Assembly: GCA_963809385.1 (NCBI GenBank)
Contig: CAWEJL010000002.1
Coordinates: forward strand, 558,001-622,000
Reading direction: 5' to 3'
Length of the DNA stretch: 64,000 nt
From: JAKAIY01 sp963809385
GTDB lineage: Bacteria > Chloroflexota > Ktedonobacteria > Ktedonobacterales > JADMIN01
The notes under the pieces are model-generated. The model was not told the origin of the DNA and did not search any database. It saw nothing but the letters and a program-made list of their open reading frames with translations. The position numbers were made by a program, and so were the translations under genes. Within the stretch, counting starts at the first letter, position 1. Every line of letters begins with the position of its first letter. Below, in pieces: positions 19,666 through 30,568 of this stretch.

Positions 19666-21216
19666 ATGGCTACCACCTCACCCGCGCGCCAGCGGGATAC
19701 CAGCGCCACGACCAGCCAGCGCGCCCTGCCGGAAGGCGCCACGCTGACGCCGGTCTGGCGCGAGGTGGCCGCCGATCTGGAGACGCCCGTCTCGGCCTAC
19801 CTCAAGCTGGCGCGCGGTCGCTACGGCTACTTGTTGGAGTCGGTCGAGGGCGGCGAGCGGGTGGCGCGCTACTCGTTCGTCGGCGCCGACCCCTACCTGA
19901 CGCTGCGCGTGAAGGATGGAACGGCGGAGCGGCGCTGGCTGCGCGGCGCGCGGGCGGGCGAGGTCGAGCGCGCGGCCTGCGCCGACCCGCTGGAGGCCGT
20001 GCGCGCCGAGCTGGCGCGGCGGCCCATCGCGCCAGCCACGGGCCTGCCGCGCTTCCGGGGCGGCGCCGTCGGCTACCTGGCGTATGAGGCGGCGGCGCGC
20101 TTCGAGCCGTCCGTCCCGATTCCCGACGCCGACCCGCTCGGCCTGCCCGAAGCGGTCTTCATGTTCAGCGATACGCTGCTGGTCTTCGATCACGCCCGCC
20201 ATACCGCGCTGCTGCTCACCTGGGCCGACCCCGGCGCCTGCGACGGCGACGAGCAGCGCGCGGGAGCTGAGGCGGAGGCGCGGCTGGATGAGATGGAGCG
20301 CCGCCTGCGCCGCGCCACCCCGCGCCAGGCGCCACGGCTGCGCTCGCGCCGCGACGCCGCGCCGGTCGCGCCCTCCGCGCTGGAGTCGCGCGCGGCCTAC
20401 GGGGCGGCGGTCGAGCGCATCAAAGAGTACGTGCGCGCGGGCGACTGCTTCCAGGTGGTGCCGTCGCGGCGGGTGGCGCGCCCGCTGAGCGCCGCGCCGT
20501 TCGAGGTCTACCGCGCGCTGCGCTCGATCAATCCCTCGCCCTACATGTTCTATCTGGCGCTGGATGACATGGCCATCGCGGGCGCCTCGCCGGAGCTGCT
20601 GGTGCGGGTGGAGGATGGCGAGGTGGCCGTCCATCCCATCGCCGGCACGCGCCGCCGCGACGCCGACCCCGCGGCGGACACTGCGCTGGAGTCGGAGCTA
20701 CGCGCCGACGAGAAGGAGCGCGCCGAGCATGTCATGCTGGTGGACCTGGGCCGCAACGACGTGGGCCGCGTCAGCCAGCCGGGAACGGTCGCGGTCAAGC
20801 AGTTCATGGACGTGGAGCGCTACTCGCACGTCATGCACCTCGTCTCGCACGTCACCGGGCGGCTGCGGCCCGACCTGACGCCCTACGACGCCCTGCGCGC
20901 GGGCTTCCCCGCCGGGACGGTCAGCGGCGCGCCCAAGATTCGCGCGATGCAGGTCATCGCCGAGCTGGAGGGCCAGCGGCGCGGGGTCTACGCTGGCGCG
21001 GTGGGCTACATCGGCTTCGACGGCTCGCTCGACACCTGCATCGCCATCCGCACACTGGTGATGAAGGACGGCATGGCCTACGCCCAGGCGGGCGGCGGCA
21101 TCGTCGCCGGCTCAGAGCCTGACGCGGAGTTCCAGGAGACCGAGAACAAGCTCGGCGCCGTCATGCGCGCGCTGGACCAGGCGGAGCGCCAGGCCGGGCA
21201 AAGGGGGCCGCAATGA
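19666..21216 (+). CDS. trpE: Anthranilate synthase component I
   Basis: A 516-residue chorismate-using enzyme that with TrpG makes anthranilate, the first step of Trp synthesis. The L-L-E-S motif at 56-59 is the tryptophan feedback site, so the enzyme is probably inhibited by Trp. The catalytic half contains S-P-E-L-L-V-R, P-I-A-G-T-R-R-R, E-L-x-x-D-E-K-E-R-A-E-H, D-L-G-R-N-D-V-G-R and F-P-A-G-T-V-S-G-A-P-K. AAAGGAGA precedes the ATG. The stop overlaps the trpG start (ATGA), implying translational coupling. Confidence 0.97.
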   Translation: MATTSPARQRDTSATTSQRALPEGATLTPVWREVAADLETPVSAYLKLARGRYGYLLESVEGGERVARYSFVGADPYLTLRVKDGTAERRWLRGARAGEVERAACADPLEAVRAELARRPIAPATGLPRFRGGAVGYLAYEAAARFEPSVPIPDADPLGLPEAVFMFSDTLLVFDHARHTALLLTWADPGACDGDEQRAGAEAEARLDEMERRLRRATPRQAPRLRSRRDAAPVAPSALESRAAYGAAVERIKEYVRAGDCFQVVPSRRVARPLSAAPFEVYRALRSINPSPYMFYLALDDMAIAGASPELLVRVEDGEVAVHPIAGTRRRDADPAADTALESELRADEKERAEHVMLVDLGRNDVGRVSQPGTVAVKQFMDVERYSHVMHLVSHVTGRLRPDLTPYDALRAGFPAGTVSGAPKIRAMQVIAELEGQRRGVYAGAVGYIGFDGSLDTCIAIRTLVMKDGMAYAQAGGGIVAGSEPDAEFQETENKLGAVMRALDQAERQAGQRGPQ

Positions 21217-21845
21217 TCCTGCTGCTGGACAACTACGACAGCTTCACCTGGAACCTCTACCAGTATCTCTCCGAGCTGGGCGCGGAGGTCGTGACGCGGC
21301 GCAACGACGAGATCACCGTCGCGGAGGCGGAGGCGCTGGCCCCAGAGCGCATCGTCATCTCGCCCGGCCCATGCACGCCACACGAGGCGGGCGTCTCGAG
21401 CGACCTGATCCGCGCGCTAGGGCCGCGCATCCCGACGCTCGGCGTCTGCCTGGGGCATCAGTGCATCGGCGAGGTCTTCGGCGGGCGCGTCATCCGCGCG
21501 CCGGAGCCGGTCCACGGCAAGACCTCGCTGATTCACCACGACGGCGCGGGCGTGCTGGCAGGCCTGCCGCAGCCGTTCGAGGCGATCCGCTACCACAGCC
21601 TGATCGTCGAGCGGGCGACGCTGCCGGCAGACCTGGAGATCACGGCGGAGACGGCGGACGGCCTCATCATGGGGCTGCGCCACCGCGCGTACCCGATCCA
21701 CGGCGTGCAGTTCCACCCCGAATCCATCATGACGGCGGCGGGCAAAGACCTGCTGCGCAACTTCCTCGACCTGACGAATCCGGCGCCTGTCCTGGCGCCG
21801 CTCGCGGCGGCGGGTAGCGCGATCAATCTGGAGGCGAAGCGATGA
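21213..21845 (+). CDS. trpG: Anthranilate synthase component II (glutamine amidotransferase)
   Basis: A 210-residue class I amidotransferase supplying ammonia to TrpE. D-N-Y-D-S-F-T-W-N opens the protein. The nucleophile Cys is in G-V-C-L-G-H-Q and the His-Glu pair in V-Q-F-H-P-E-S. S-P-G-P-C-T-P forms the oxyanion loop. It overlaps trpE by 4 bases at its start and trpD by 4 at its end. It may also serve folate synthesis (PabA role) if no other copy exists. Confidence 0.96.
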   Translation: MILLLDNYDSFTWNLYQYLSELGAEVVTRRNDEITVAEAEALAPERIVISPGPCTPHEAGVSSDLIRALGPRIPTLGVCLGHQCIGEVFGGRVIRAPEPVHGKTSLIHHDGAGVLAGLPQPFEAIRYHSLIVERATLPADLEITAETADGLIMGLRHRAYPIHGVQFHPESIMTAAGKDLLRNFLDLTNPAPVLAPLAAAGSAINLEAKR

Positions 21846-22883
21846 TACGCGAGGCGATAACGACGCTGGTGGCGGGCAAGGCGCTCAGCGAGGACGAGGC
21901 CGCCGGCGTGATGGCGGAGATCATGACCGGGCAGGCGACACCCGCGCAGATAGGCGCCTTCCTGGTCGCGCTGCGCCTCAAGGGCGAGACGGTGGACGAA
22001 GTGACGGGCATGGCGCGCGGCATGCGGCAAGTGTCCGTGCACGTCGCCGCTGTCGCCGGAGCTGCGCGCGGTAGATACCTGCGGCACGGGCGGCGACGGC
22101 GCCGACACGTTCAACGTCTCGACGGCGGCGGGCCTGCTGGTCGCGGCGCTGGGCCAGCCGGTCGCCAAGCACGGCAACCGCGCCGCGTCCAGCCGCTGCG
22201 GCAGCGCCGACGTGCTGGAGGCGCTGGGCGTCAAGCTGGAGCTTGGGCCGGAGGCGCTGGTCCAGTGCGTCGAGCGGATGGGCTTCGGCTTCATGTTCGC
22301 CCCCACCTACCATCCCGCCATGCGCCATGTCGGCCCGGCGCGCCGCGAGATCGGCGTGCGCACGGTCTTCAACATCCTTGGCCCGCTGACCAATCCCGCC
22401 GGGGCGCGCTTCCAGTGCCTCGGTGTGGCCGACGCCAGCCTGGCCCCGCTGATGGCGCAGGCGCTGCAGCGGCTGGGCTGCGAGCGCGCGCTGGTCGTCC
22501 ACGGGATGGACGGCGTGGACGAGTTCTCGCTCAGCGCGCCAACGAAGGTGGTCGAGGTGCGCGGCCAGAGCGGCGATGTGGTCGAATACACGGTGACGCC
22601 GGAGAGCGTCGGGCTGCCCGTCCGCCCGCGCGAGGAGATTCGCGGCGGCGACGCGCAGTACAACGCGGCGCTGCTGCGGCGCACGCTCAGCGGCGAGCAA
22701 GGTGGCGCGCCCGCCGAAGTGGTCGCGCTCAACGCGGGCGCCGCGCTCTACGTGACGGGCCGCGCCGCGAGCATCGGCGAAGGCGTGCGCCAGGCGCAGG
22801 ACGCGCTGCGCGCGGGCCGGGCGATTCCGACACTCGACGCGCTGATCGCCACGAGCCAGCGGCTCGCCACGACAGTCGCCTAA
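21842..22883 (+). CDS. trpD: Anthranilate phosphoribosyltransferase (one frame break)
   Basis: Transfers phosphoribose to anthranilate. The N-terminal helices (I-R-E-A-I-T-T-L-V-A-G-K, G-x-x-T-P-A-Q-I-G-A-F-L-V-A-L-R) are read from 21842. The PRPP-binding D-T-C-G-T-G-G-D-G-A-D-T-F-N-V-S-T, the K-H-G-N-R-A-A-S-S segment and the rest are in the next frame. The frames meet near 22045-22056; removing one base there (GTCGCCGCTG, expected V-P-L) restores a normal ~346-residue protein. Everything after the break is well conserved, which argues for a sequence error rather than decay. ATGA overlap with trpG. Confidence 0.88.
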
Positions 22884-22923
22884 GCCAGCGAGCCGCCAGA
22901 CTTCCGATGAGGAGGGTTTCGCC

Positions 22924-23905
22924 ATGACAACGCCAGCGAGCGAGCTACCCACATCGCGTCACTTCACGGTCGAGCGTGTGGGCGCGGGCGCATGGGCCGC
23001 TATCGCCACGCCAGGCTCCGGCGCGCTAGGCAACGCGGGCATCGTCGATTTGGGCGACGCGACACTGATCTTCGACACGATGATGACGCTGGCGGCGGCG
23101 CGCGACCTGCGCATCACGGCGGAGCGGCTGACCGGAAGGCGCGCGCGCTACGTGGTGAACAGCCACCACCACCTCGATCACACGATGGGCAACATCATCT
23201 TCGATGACGCGACGATCATCGCCACCGCGAAGGTCGCGACGCTCATCACCGAGCATAGCGACCCGCTGCTGGCGATGATGCGCGAGCGCGGCGAAGCGCT
23301 GGACGCGGAGGCGCGGGCGGAGGCCGCCGCCGTGACCGATCCAGCCATCCGGCGCGACATGAACGAGCAGAATGATGATTTTCTGGAGTTGATCCACGAG
23401 GCGCAGGCGGCGCGCACGCGGCTGCCTGATCTGCGCTTCGAGACGCGTCTAACCCTTCATGGCGCGACCCGTCACGCGGAACTGTTCACCTGGGGCGGTG
23501 GCCATACGCCGAGCGATTCGGTCCTCTACCTGCCGCACGCGCGCATCCTCTTCGCTGGCGACCTGATCTTCCACCGCATGCACGCCTCGATGCAACCTCG
23601 GCGATCCGGTGGAATGGCTGCGAATCCTGGATGAGATGGAGAAGCTCTCGATTGACACACTCGTTCCCGGTCATGGCGCGGTCACAGACCACGGCGCCAT
23701 CGCCGCCCAGCGCGCCTACTCTGGAGACGCGTGCTGGCGCTAGGCCGCGAGGCCTACGAATCAGGCAAGAGTGAGGACGAGGCCGCGGAGACGCCGATCC
23801 CGGCGGCCTACCGAGACTGGGGCTTCCCCAGCGGATTCGGCCCGATCATGCGCGCCATGTACAACGACCAACGCGATCATAGCCAGCGCCGGAAAGGCGA
23901 CCTAA
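22924..23905 (+). CDS. MBL-fold metallo-hydrolase inserted in the trp operon (frame breaks)
   Basis: A metallo-beta-lactamase-fold protein. Zinc-site motif H-H-H-L-D-H is at about residues 80-85. T-W-G-G-G-H-T-P-S-D and L-F-A-G-D-L-I-F follow, then D-T-L-V-P-G-H-G-A in another frame. Three single-base insertions (about 23594, 23719 and 23728) account for the breaks and together restore the original frame. The 3' end is uncertain: the open frame continues into trpC, and a TAA at 23903 in the neighbouring frame is the likely true stop. It resembles the family annotated as cyclases or quinoprotein-relay MBL hydrolases. The substrate is unknown and it is not a known Trp enzyme. An RBS (GAGGAGGG) precedes the ATG. 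Confidence 0.78.
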
Positions 23906-23908
23906 CCA

Positions 23909-25429
23909 ATGACGACCCAGCCCGACCAATCGCCCGAAACCTTCCTGGAGCGTATCATCGCCGCCACGCGCGAGGAGCTCGCCACACGCCAGGCGAGCAC
24001 ACCGCTGGACGAGCTACGCGCCCGCGCGGCGGACGCGTCCGCGCCGCGCGACTTCGCCGCCGCGCTGCGTCCCGCGCCAGCCGGCCCCGCGCGGCTGATC
24101 GGCGAGGTCAAGCGCGCCTCGCCATCGAGAGGCTTGCTGGCGGAGCGCTTCGACCCGGTGGCGCTGGCGCGAGCGTATGAGGCGGGCGGCGCGGCGGCCA
24201 TCAGCGTGCTGACCGAGCCGCGCTTCTTCCTCGGCTCGCTGGAGCATCTCGCCGCGGTGCGCGCCGCCGTCAGCCTGCCTGTCCTGCGCAAAGACTTCCT
24301 GCTCGACCCGTACCAGGTCTACGAGGCGCAGAGCGGCGGGAGCCGACGCCGCCCTGCTGATCCTGGCGATACTGGATGACACGCTGGCGGCGGACCTGCT
24401 GGGCCTGATCCGCTCGCTGGGAATGGAGGCGCTGGTCGAGGCGCACAACGCCGACGGAGGTCGAGCGCGCGGTGGCGCTGGGCGCGCGCGTCATCGGCGT
24501 CAATAGCCGCGACCTGCGCACCTTCGAGGTGGATACGGCGGTCGTTCAACAGCTACGGCCGCTCGTCCCAGCGGACCGCGTCTTCGTCGCCGAGAGCGGC
24601 GTCAGGAACCGGCTGGGCGCGGCGCAGGCGCGGGCCTGGGGCGCCAGACGCCATTCTCGTCGGCGAGTCGCTGATGCGCGCGGCAGATCCCGAAGTCAAG
24701 GCGCGCAAGCTCTCGACCGCGCCGGGGGGCGCGACGGCGGGACTCTTCGCCGGGACGGGACGCCCATTCGTGAAAATTTGCGGGCTGGCGGAACCGGAGC
24801 AGGCGCGCGTGGCGGCGGAAGCGGGCGCGGACGCCATCGGGCTGATCTTCGCGCCGATGGCTCCCGCCCACCGTCTGCTCACGCCTGAGCGCGCCGCGCG
24901 TATCGTCGCCGCGCTGCCGCCGCCCGGCGAGCCCCGCCCTGCCCCCATCGGCGTCTTCGTCAACACACCACTGGACCAGATCGCGACGATCGCGGAGCAG
25001 GTTGGGCTGGCGGCCATCCAGCTGAGCGGCGACGAGCCGGCGAAGCGCTGCGGGCGGCTCGCGAAGCTGACAGGGCTGCCGATCATCAAGGCGGTTCGCA
25101 TACACGATGCGCGGTACACCTCCATTCTGGAGGAATTCATCCTGGCTGGCGTCACACTCCTGCTCGACGCGGCGGCGCCCGACAGCTACGGCGGCTCCGG
25201 TATGACAGGCGACTGGGAGCAAGCCTGGCTGGTGGCGAGCAACTGGCCAGTCATCCTGGCCGGCGGCCTCACCCCCGCGAATGTGGCGGAGGCCATCGAG
25301 GTGGCCGAGCCGCGCGGCGTGGATGTCAGCAGCGGCGTCGAATCCACCGGCCCTGGCGGGCCAGCGAAAGACCTCGACAAGATACGCGCGTTCATCGCGG
25401 CGGCGCGGGGCGCGACCACTGAACTCTGA
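23909..25429 (+). CDS. trpCF: Fused indole-3-glycerol-phosphate synthase / phosphoribosylanthranilate isomerase (frame breaks)
   Basis: TrpC part: I-G-E-V-K-R-A-S-P-S-R-G, L-T-E-P-R-F-F-L-G-S, V-L-R-K-D-F-L-L-D-P-Y-Q-V-Y-E-A and V-A-E-S-G-V, the conserved Lys/Glu/Asn sites of IGPS. TrpF part from about 24770: F-V-K-I-C-G-L, D-A-I-G-L-I-F-A, I-Q-L-S-G-D-E, I-K-A-V-R and D-V-S-S-G-V-E. Three single-base insertions (about 24340, 24454 and 24646) break the TrpC half. They sum to three, so the TrpF half lies in the starting frame, with no stop or RBS between the two. This indicates one bifunctional protein of about 505 residues doing two consecutive steps. Confidence 0.85.
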
Positions 25430-25458
25430 GAGTTTTTTAGAAGGCGAAGGCGAGCACG

Positions 25459-26749
<1,291 letters not shown>

Positions 26750-26809
26750 CTGGCATGGCCGCTAGCCCGCTGTTGAGCAGAGACCACGCGACGTGATAAG
26801 GGGAACACA

Positions 26810-28258
26810 TTGCCTGCGCTCGCATCCAATCTCGTACTCCTGAGACGGCGTATTTTCACCCGTGAGAGCGCGGTGGTGACTGCTCTGCTCGCCCTGGTCA
26901 TCGCCATCCGCCTGCCGCTGATGTCGTTTCAGGGCTATTATCACGACCTCGCTTCCTATGTCAGTTGGGGAAATACCCTCGTCAGTCAGGGCTTTATCAA
27001 CCTTTACGCCGTGAAGGCTACAGGGTCCGCCATCCCTGGCGACGTGGTGGACCCGGCTATCAACTATCCTCCTGGCACGCCATACCTATTTGGCGCGCTG
27101 GTCTTTTTGTATAACCACACCTTAGCATTCGTGACACGCGCGCCATTGACCACGCTGGTAAGCCAGAAAGGGATTGGGCCGTTCATCGCCAAGCTCCCGC
27201 TGCTGCTAGCGGACCTTACCACCACCCTGCTGCTCTACCGCGAGGCGCGCTTGCGCCACTCCCAGCGGTTCGCGCTGATCGCCGCCGCCTCGTTCGCCCT
27301 CTCGCCCGCGCTGCTCTACAACGGAGCCATCTGGGGCCAGACGGACGGGCTCGTGGCGCTGCCTGTGCTGCTGGCGCTATTCGCCATCCTCTCCGGACGT
27401 TACGGACTGGGCGGCGCCAGCCTGGCCATCGCCGCGCTCATCAAGCCGCAGCCAGTGATCTTCATCCCACTGGTCCTGCTCTATCTCTGGCGCTGGGCGC
27501 GGCGCGAGGACTTCGTCCGCTTCACCGCGGCCCTGCTGGCCACCACGCTGCTCGTCCTGCTACCGGTGATGATCCCGCGCTTCCAGTTGTTCGCTATGCT
27601 GAATAACATGCAAGCGATGTCCTATAACGACAGATTTTACCTCACCCAAGACGCCTTCAATTTCTGGTGGCTGATTGGGTACGGTCAACAGCCCCTCAGC
27701 AGCACATTCCTCGGAATCAAATCCGGGCTAGTTGGGGACGCGCTCTTCGGCGCCGTAGCGCTCATCAGCGGGGTCAAAATCTGGCGTCATCGCGAGGCAG
27801 CCTACCTCTTCTTTGGTTTGGCGCTGACGTTGTTCGGCTTTTTCATGTTTATGGGCAGCCAGCATGAACGCTACCTATTCCTATTCATTCCACTGATGCT
27901 GTCGAGCGTGATTTTCTCAGAGCGGATGCAATCAGATCGACTCATCGCGCTCTACCTGGCGGGGACTACGCTGTGTCTCCTGAACATGATGGTGGGAATA
28001 GGTAATAATCTCTCTGGCCGCAGCCAGATGATCCCCTACCTGACGTATCAGCCGCTCAGCGACTTTGTGGTCAACGACTTCTTTGTATTGAGCTGGGCGC
28101 TGGCAGCGTATCACCTGGCCACGTTCGCGTATGCCATGTGGGTCTTCCTTGGCGGACGGTTCGCGCCGCTGGCGCTACAAGAATCACCCGCGCGTCCACA
28201 GCAAAGCAAATTAAGTGCAGTCAGCCTTGCCGCTGGAGTCACTGGGACACTAGAATGA
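26810..28258 (+). CDS. GT-C fold membrane glycosyltransferase
   Basis: A 482-residue polytopic protein with roughly ten hydrophobic segments. After the first segment a periplasmic loop has Y-Y-H-D-L-A-S-Y, the acidic site typical of lipid-phosphosugar-dependent (GT-C) transferases, and later N-G-A-I-W-G-Q-T-D and S-Q-H-E-R-Y-L-F. It likely moves mannose or another sugar from a polyprenyl carrier to an outside acceptor. The start is TTG at 26810, preceded by AAGGGG. The first ATG would delete the first transmembrane segment. It sits between trpB and trpA but is unrelated to Trp synthesis. Confidence 0.75.
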   Translation: MPALASNLVLLRRRIFTRESAVVTALLALVIAIRLPLMSFQGYYHDLASYVSWGNTLVSQGFINLYAVKATGSAIPGDVVDPAINYPPGTPYLFGALVFLYNHTLAFVTRAPLTTLVSQKGIGPFIAKLPLLLADLTTTLLLYREARLRHSQRFALIAAASFALSPALLYNGAIWGQTDGLVALPVLLALFAILSGRYGLGGASLAIAALIKPQPVIFIPLVLLYLWRWARREDFVRFTAALLATTLLVLLPVMIPRFQLFAMLNNMQAMSYNDRFYLTQDAFNFWWLIGYGQQPLSSTFLGIKSGLVGDALFGAVALISGVKIWRHREAAYLFFGLALTLFGFFMFMGSQHERYLFLFIPLMLSSVIFSERMQSDRLIALYLAGTTLCLLNMMVGIGNNLSGRSQMIPYLTYQPLSDFVVNDFFVLSWALAAYHLATFAYAMWVFLGGRFAPLALQESPARPQQSKLSAVSLAAGVTGTLE

Positions 28259-28325
28259 AATCCTGCACGCTGGCAGGCAGCCCACGCACTGGCCAGCGCC
28301 GCGTGATATGAGGAGAACAGAGACC

Positions 28326-29702
28326 ATGACGGAACTTGCGACGGGTGTAGGGCTGGACGTGGCGCTCGAAGCTCACGCGCGCGAGCGGATGGCGCGCTGG
28401 CGGATTCCCGGCGTGGCAGTGGGTGAGCTAAGCGGGGACGCGCGCGCGCTGGCGGGGTTCGGCGTCACCAGCCTGGAGACAGGCTATCCTGTGCGCCCTG
28501 ACAGCCTGTTCCAGATTGGCAGCATCAGCAAGGTCTTCACCGCGACGCTGGTGATGATGCTGGTCGAGGAGGGCAAGCTCGACCTCGATACTCCCGTCAT
28601 CGCCTACCTGCCTGACCTGAAGCTGGCGGACCCCGCCGCGCGTGAGCGAGTCACGCTGCGCATGCTGCTCAGCCACAGCGCCGGCTTCTTCGGTGACTTT
28701 TTCGAGGACTTCGGCCAGGGCGACGGCGCGTTAGGCCGCTACGTGGGCAAGCTCGATACGCTGGCGCAGCAGACGCCGCCGGGCGAGTCGTGGGCCTACA
28801 ACAACGCCGGGTTCTGCCTGGCGGGCGCGCTCGTCGAGCGGGTGACGGGCCAGCCATTCGAGCGGGTGATGCGCGAGCGGGTCTTCGCGCCGCTGGGGCT
28901 GGAGCGGTCGTTCTACTTCGCGCATGAGGCCATCACCTATCCCGTCGCGGTGGGCCACACGCAGAAGACGCCGGGCGGCGACGAGCACGAGGTCGCGCGG
29001 CTCTACCCCTTGCCACGCGCGGTCAACGCCGCTGGCGGCATCATCTCGACGGTGGATGACTTGCTGACCTTCGCCGCCTTCCACATGGACGGCGGGGTCA
29101 CGCGCGACAGCCAGCGGCTGCTTTCCGAAGCGGCCACGCGCGCGATGTGGGAGCCACAGATCACCGCCGCCAACTTCGCCGAGGCCTACGCCACCGGCTG
29201 GGAGACACGTCTGATTGACGGCGTGCGGCTGGTGGCCCACGGTGGCTCAACAAACGGATTCCAGGCGCAGCTCACACTTATCCCGGAGCGGCGCTACGCC
29301 ATCGCCATCCTGACCAACAGCGGGCGCGGCGCGACGATGTACAAGGAGGTCGTCGAAGAGCGGCTGGCGGAGCGCTTCAGCCTGCGCCAGCCCAAGCCCC
29401 AACCGATCACGCTCCCGGCGGAGGCTCTGGCGCGCTTCGCGGGCGTTTACCGCCAGCCCAACGGGCGCGTAACACTGACGGCCACGGCGGACAGCCTGCG
29501 CTGCGAGATGACCTTCCGCGACGTGTTGAATGATAGGGAAGAGACCTTCCCGCCGGAAGACCTGCGCCCGATCAGCGAGCGAGAGTTCATCGTCGTGACG
29601 CCGGGCGAGAACGCAGGAGAGCGCGTAGACTTCCTGCTCGATGGCGATGGGCGGCCTCGCTTCCTGCGCATGGGCGGGCGGCTGAACGAGCGTGAACCGT
29701 AA
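28326..29702 (+). CDS. Serine hydrolase of the beta-lactamase (class C/PBP) family
   Basis: A 458-residue protein with the penicillin-recognising active site: S-I-S-K as Ser-x-x-Lys (about residues 64-67), Y-N-N as Tyr-x-Asn, and H-G-G in place of Lys-Thr-Gly. A ~110-residue C-terminal beta-barrel-like domain follows (A-G-V-Y-R-Q-P-N-G). Such proteins include esterases, D-aminopeptidases and EstB-like hydrolases more often than true beta-lactamases. No signal peptide is evident, so it may be cytoplasmic. ATG 28326 is preferred because AGGAG precedes it; an earlier in-frame ATG at 28308 overlaps that RBS. Confidence 0.85.
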   Translation: MTELATGVGLDVALEAHARERMARWRIPGVAVGELSGDARALAGFGVTSLETGYPVRPDSLFQIGSISKVFTATLVMMLVEEGKLDLDTPVIAYLPDLKLADPAARERVTLRMLLSHSAGFFGDFFEDFGQGDGALGRYVGKLDTLAQQTPPGESWAYNNAGFCLAGALVERVTGQPFERVMRERVFAPLGLERSFYFAHEAITYPVAVGHTQKTPGGDEHEVARLYPLPRAVNAAGGIISTVDDLLTFAAFHMDGGVTRDSQRLLSEAATRAMWEPQITAANFAEAYATGWETRLIDGVRLVAHGGSTNGFQAQLTLIPERRYAIAILTNSGRGATMYKEVVEERLAERFSLRQPKPQPITLPAEALARFAGVYRQPNGRVTLTATADSLRCEMTFRDVLNDREETFPPEDLRPISEREFIVVTPGENAGERVDFLLDGDGRPRFLRMGGRLNEREP

Positions 29703-29736
29703 GCGGATATTCTGAAAGCGATTGATGGGAGAAGGT

Positions 29737-30567
29737 ATGAGCAAAGCGACCCAAACCAACGCGCCGATCGCGGCGGCCTTCGCGCGGGCGCGGGCTGAGG
29801 GCCGCGTGACGCTGGTCCCCTACGTGATGGCGGGCTATCCCGACGAGGCGACCAGCGAGGCGCTGGCGGTGGCGCTGGGCGAAGCTGGCGCCGATGTGAT
29901 CGAGCTTGGCGTGGCCTTCTCCGACCCGCTGGCCGATGGCGCGACCATCCAGCACGCCAGCCAGGCGGCGCTGGAGACGGGTATGACGCTGGGCAAGGCG
30001 CTCAAGCTCGCGGCGCGGGTACACGCGCGGGTGGCGACGCCGCTCGTCCTGATGGGCTACTACAACCCGCTCTACGCTTTCGGGCTGGCCCGCTTCTGCG
30101 AGGAGGCCGCGCAGGCCGGCGTCGCCGGGCTGATCGTCCCCGACCTGCCGCCGGAAGAGTCGGAGCCGCTGCGCGCCGCCGCCGCCGCGCGCGGCATCGA
30201 GCTGATCTTCCTGGTGACGCCAACCAGCCCTGACGCGCGCATCGCGCGGGTGGCGGAGATCGCCGGCAAGACCGGCGGCGGCTTCGTCTACTGCGTCTCG
30301 CTCAGCGGCGTCACCGGCGCGCGCGCCGACCTGCCCGAGGAGCTGCCCGCCTTCCTGGCGCGCGTGCGGGCGGCCACCAGCCTGCCGCTGGCGGTCGGTT
30401 TCGGCGTCTCCCAGCCAGAGCATGTGGCGAAGATCGGGCGGATAGCGGATGGCGCGGTGGTCGCCAGCGCGCTGCTCAACGCAGTGGACGCCGCGCCGCC
30501 GGATGAGCGTGTCGCAACGGGCGCCGCCTTCTTCCGCAAACTCCAGGCCGGCGCGCGGCGGGGGTAG
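29737..30567 (+). CDS. trpA: Tryptophan synthase alpha chain
   Basis: A 276-residue TIM barrel cleaving indole-3-glycerol phosphate to indole, which is channelled to TrpB. It shows P-Y-V-M-A-G-Y-P-D, catalytic Glu in V-I-E-L-G-V-A-F-S-D-P-L-A-D-G, M-G-Y-Y-N-P-L, the mobile loop with V-P-D-L-P-P-E-E, Y-C-V-S-L-S-G-V-T-G and V-G-F-G-V-S. ATG 29737 follows GGGAGAAGG; an upstream TTG lacks an RBS. It is separated from trpB by two unrelated genes about 3 kb long, all on the same strand, and its stop touches the next gene's start. Confidence 0.95.
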   Translation: MSKATQTNAPIAAAFARARAEGRVTLVPYVMAGYPDEATSEALAVALGEAGADVIELGVAFSDPLADGATIQHASQAALETGMTLGKALKLAARVHARVATPLVLMGYYNPLYAFGLARFCEEAAQAGVAGLIVPDLPPEESEPLRAAAAARGIELIFLVTPTSPDARIARVAEIAGKTGGGFVYCVSLSGVTGARADLPEELPAFLARVRAATSLPLAVGFGVSQPEHVAKIGRIADGAVVASALLNAVDAAPPDERVATGAAFFRKLQAGARRG

Positions 30568-30568
30568 C

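Noticed and set aside
24300..24680. Programmed ribosomal frameshifting in trpC
   Set aside because: Three separate shifts in one gene without slippery heptamers, and similar breaks in many unrelated genes, make sequencing insertions more likely.
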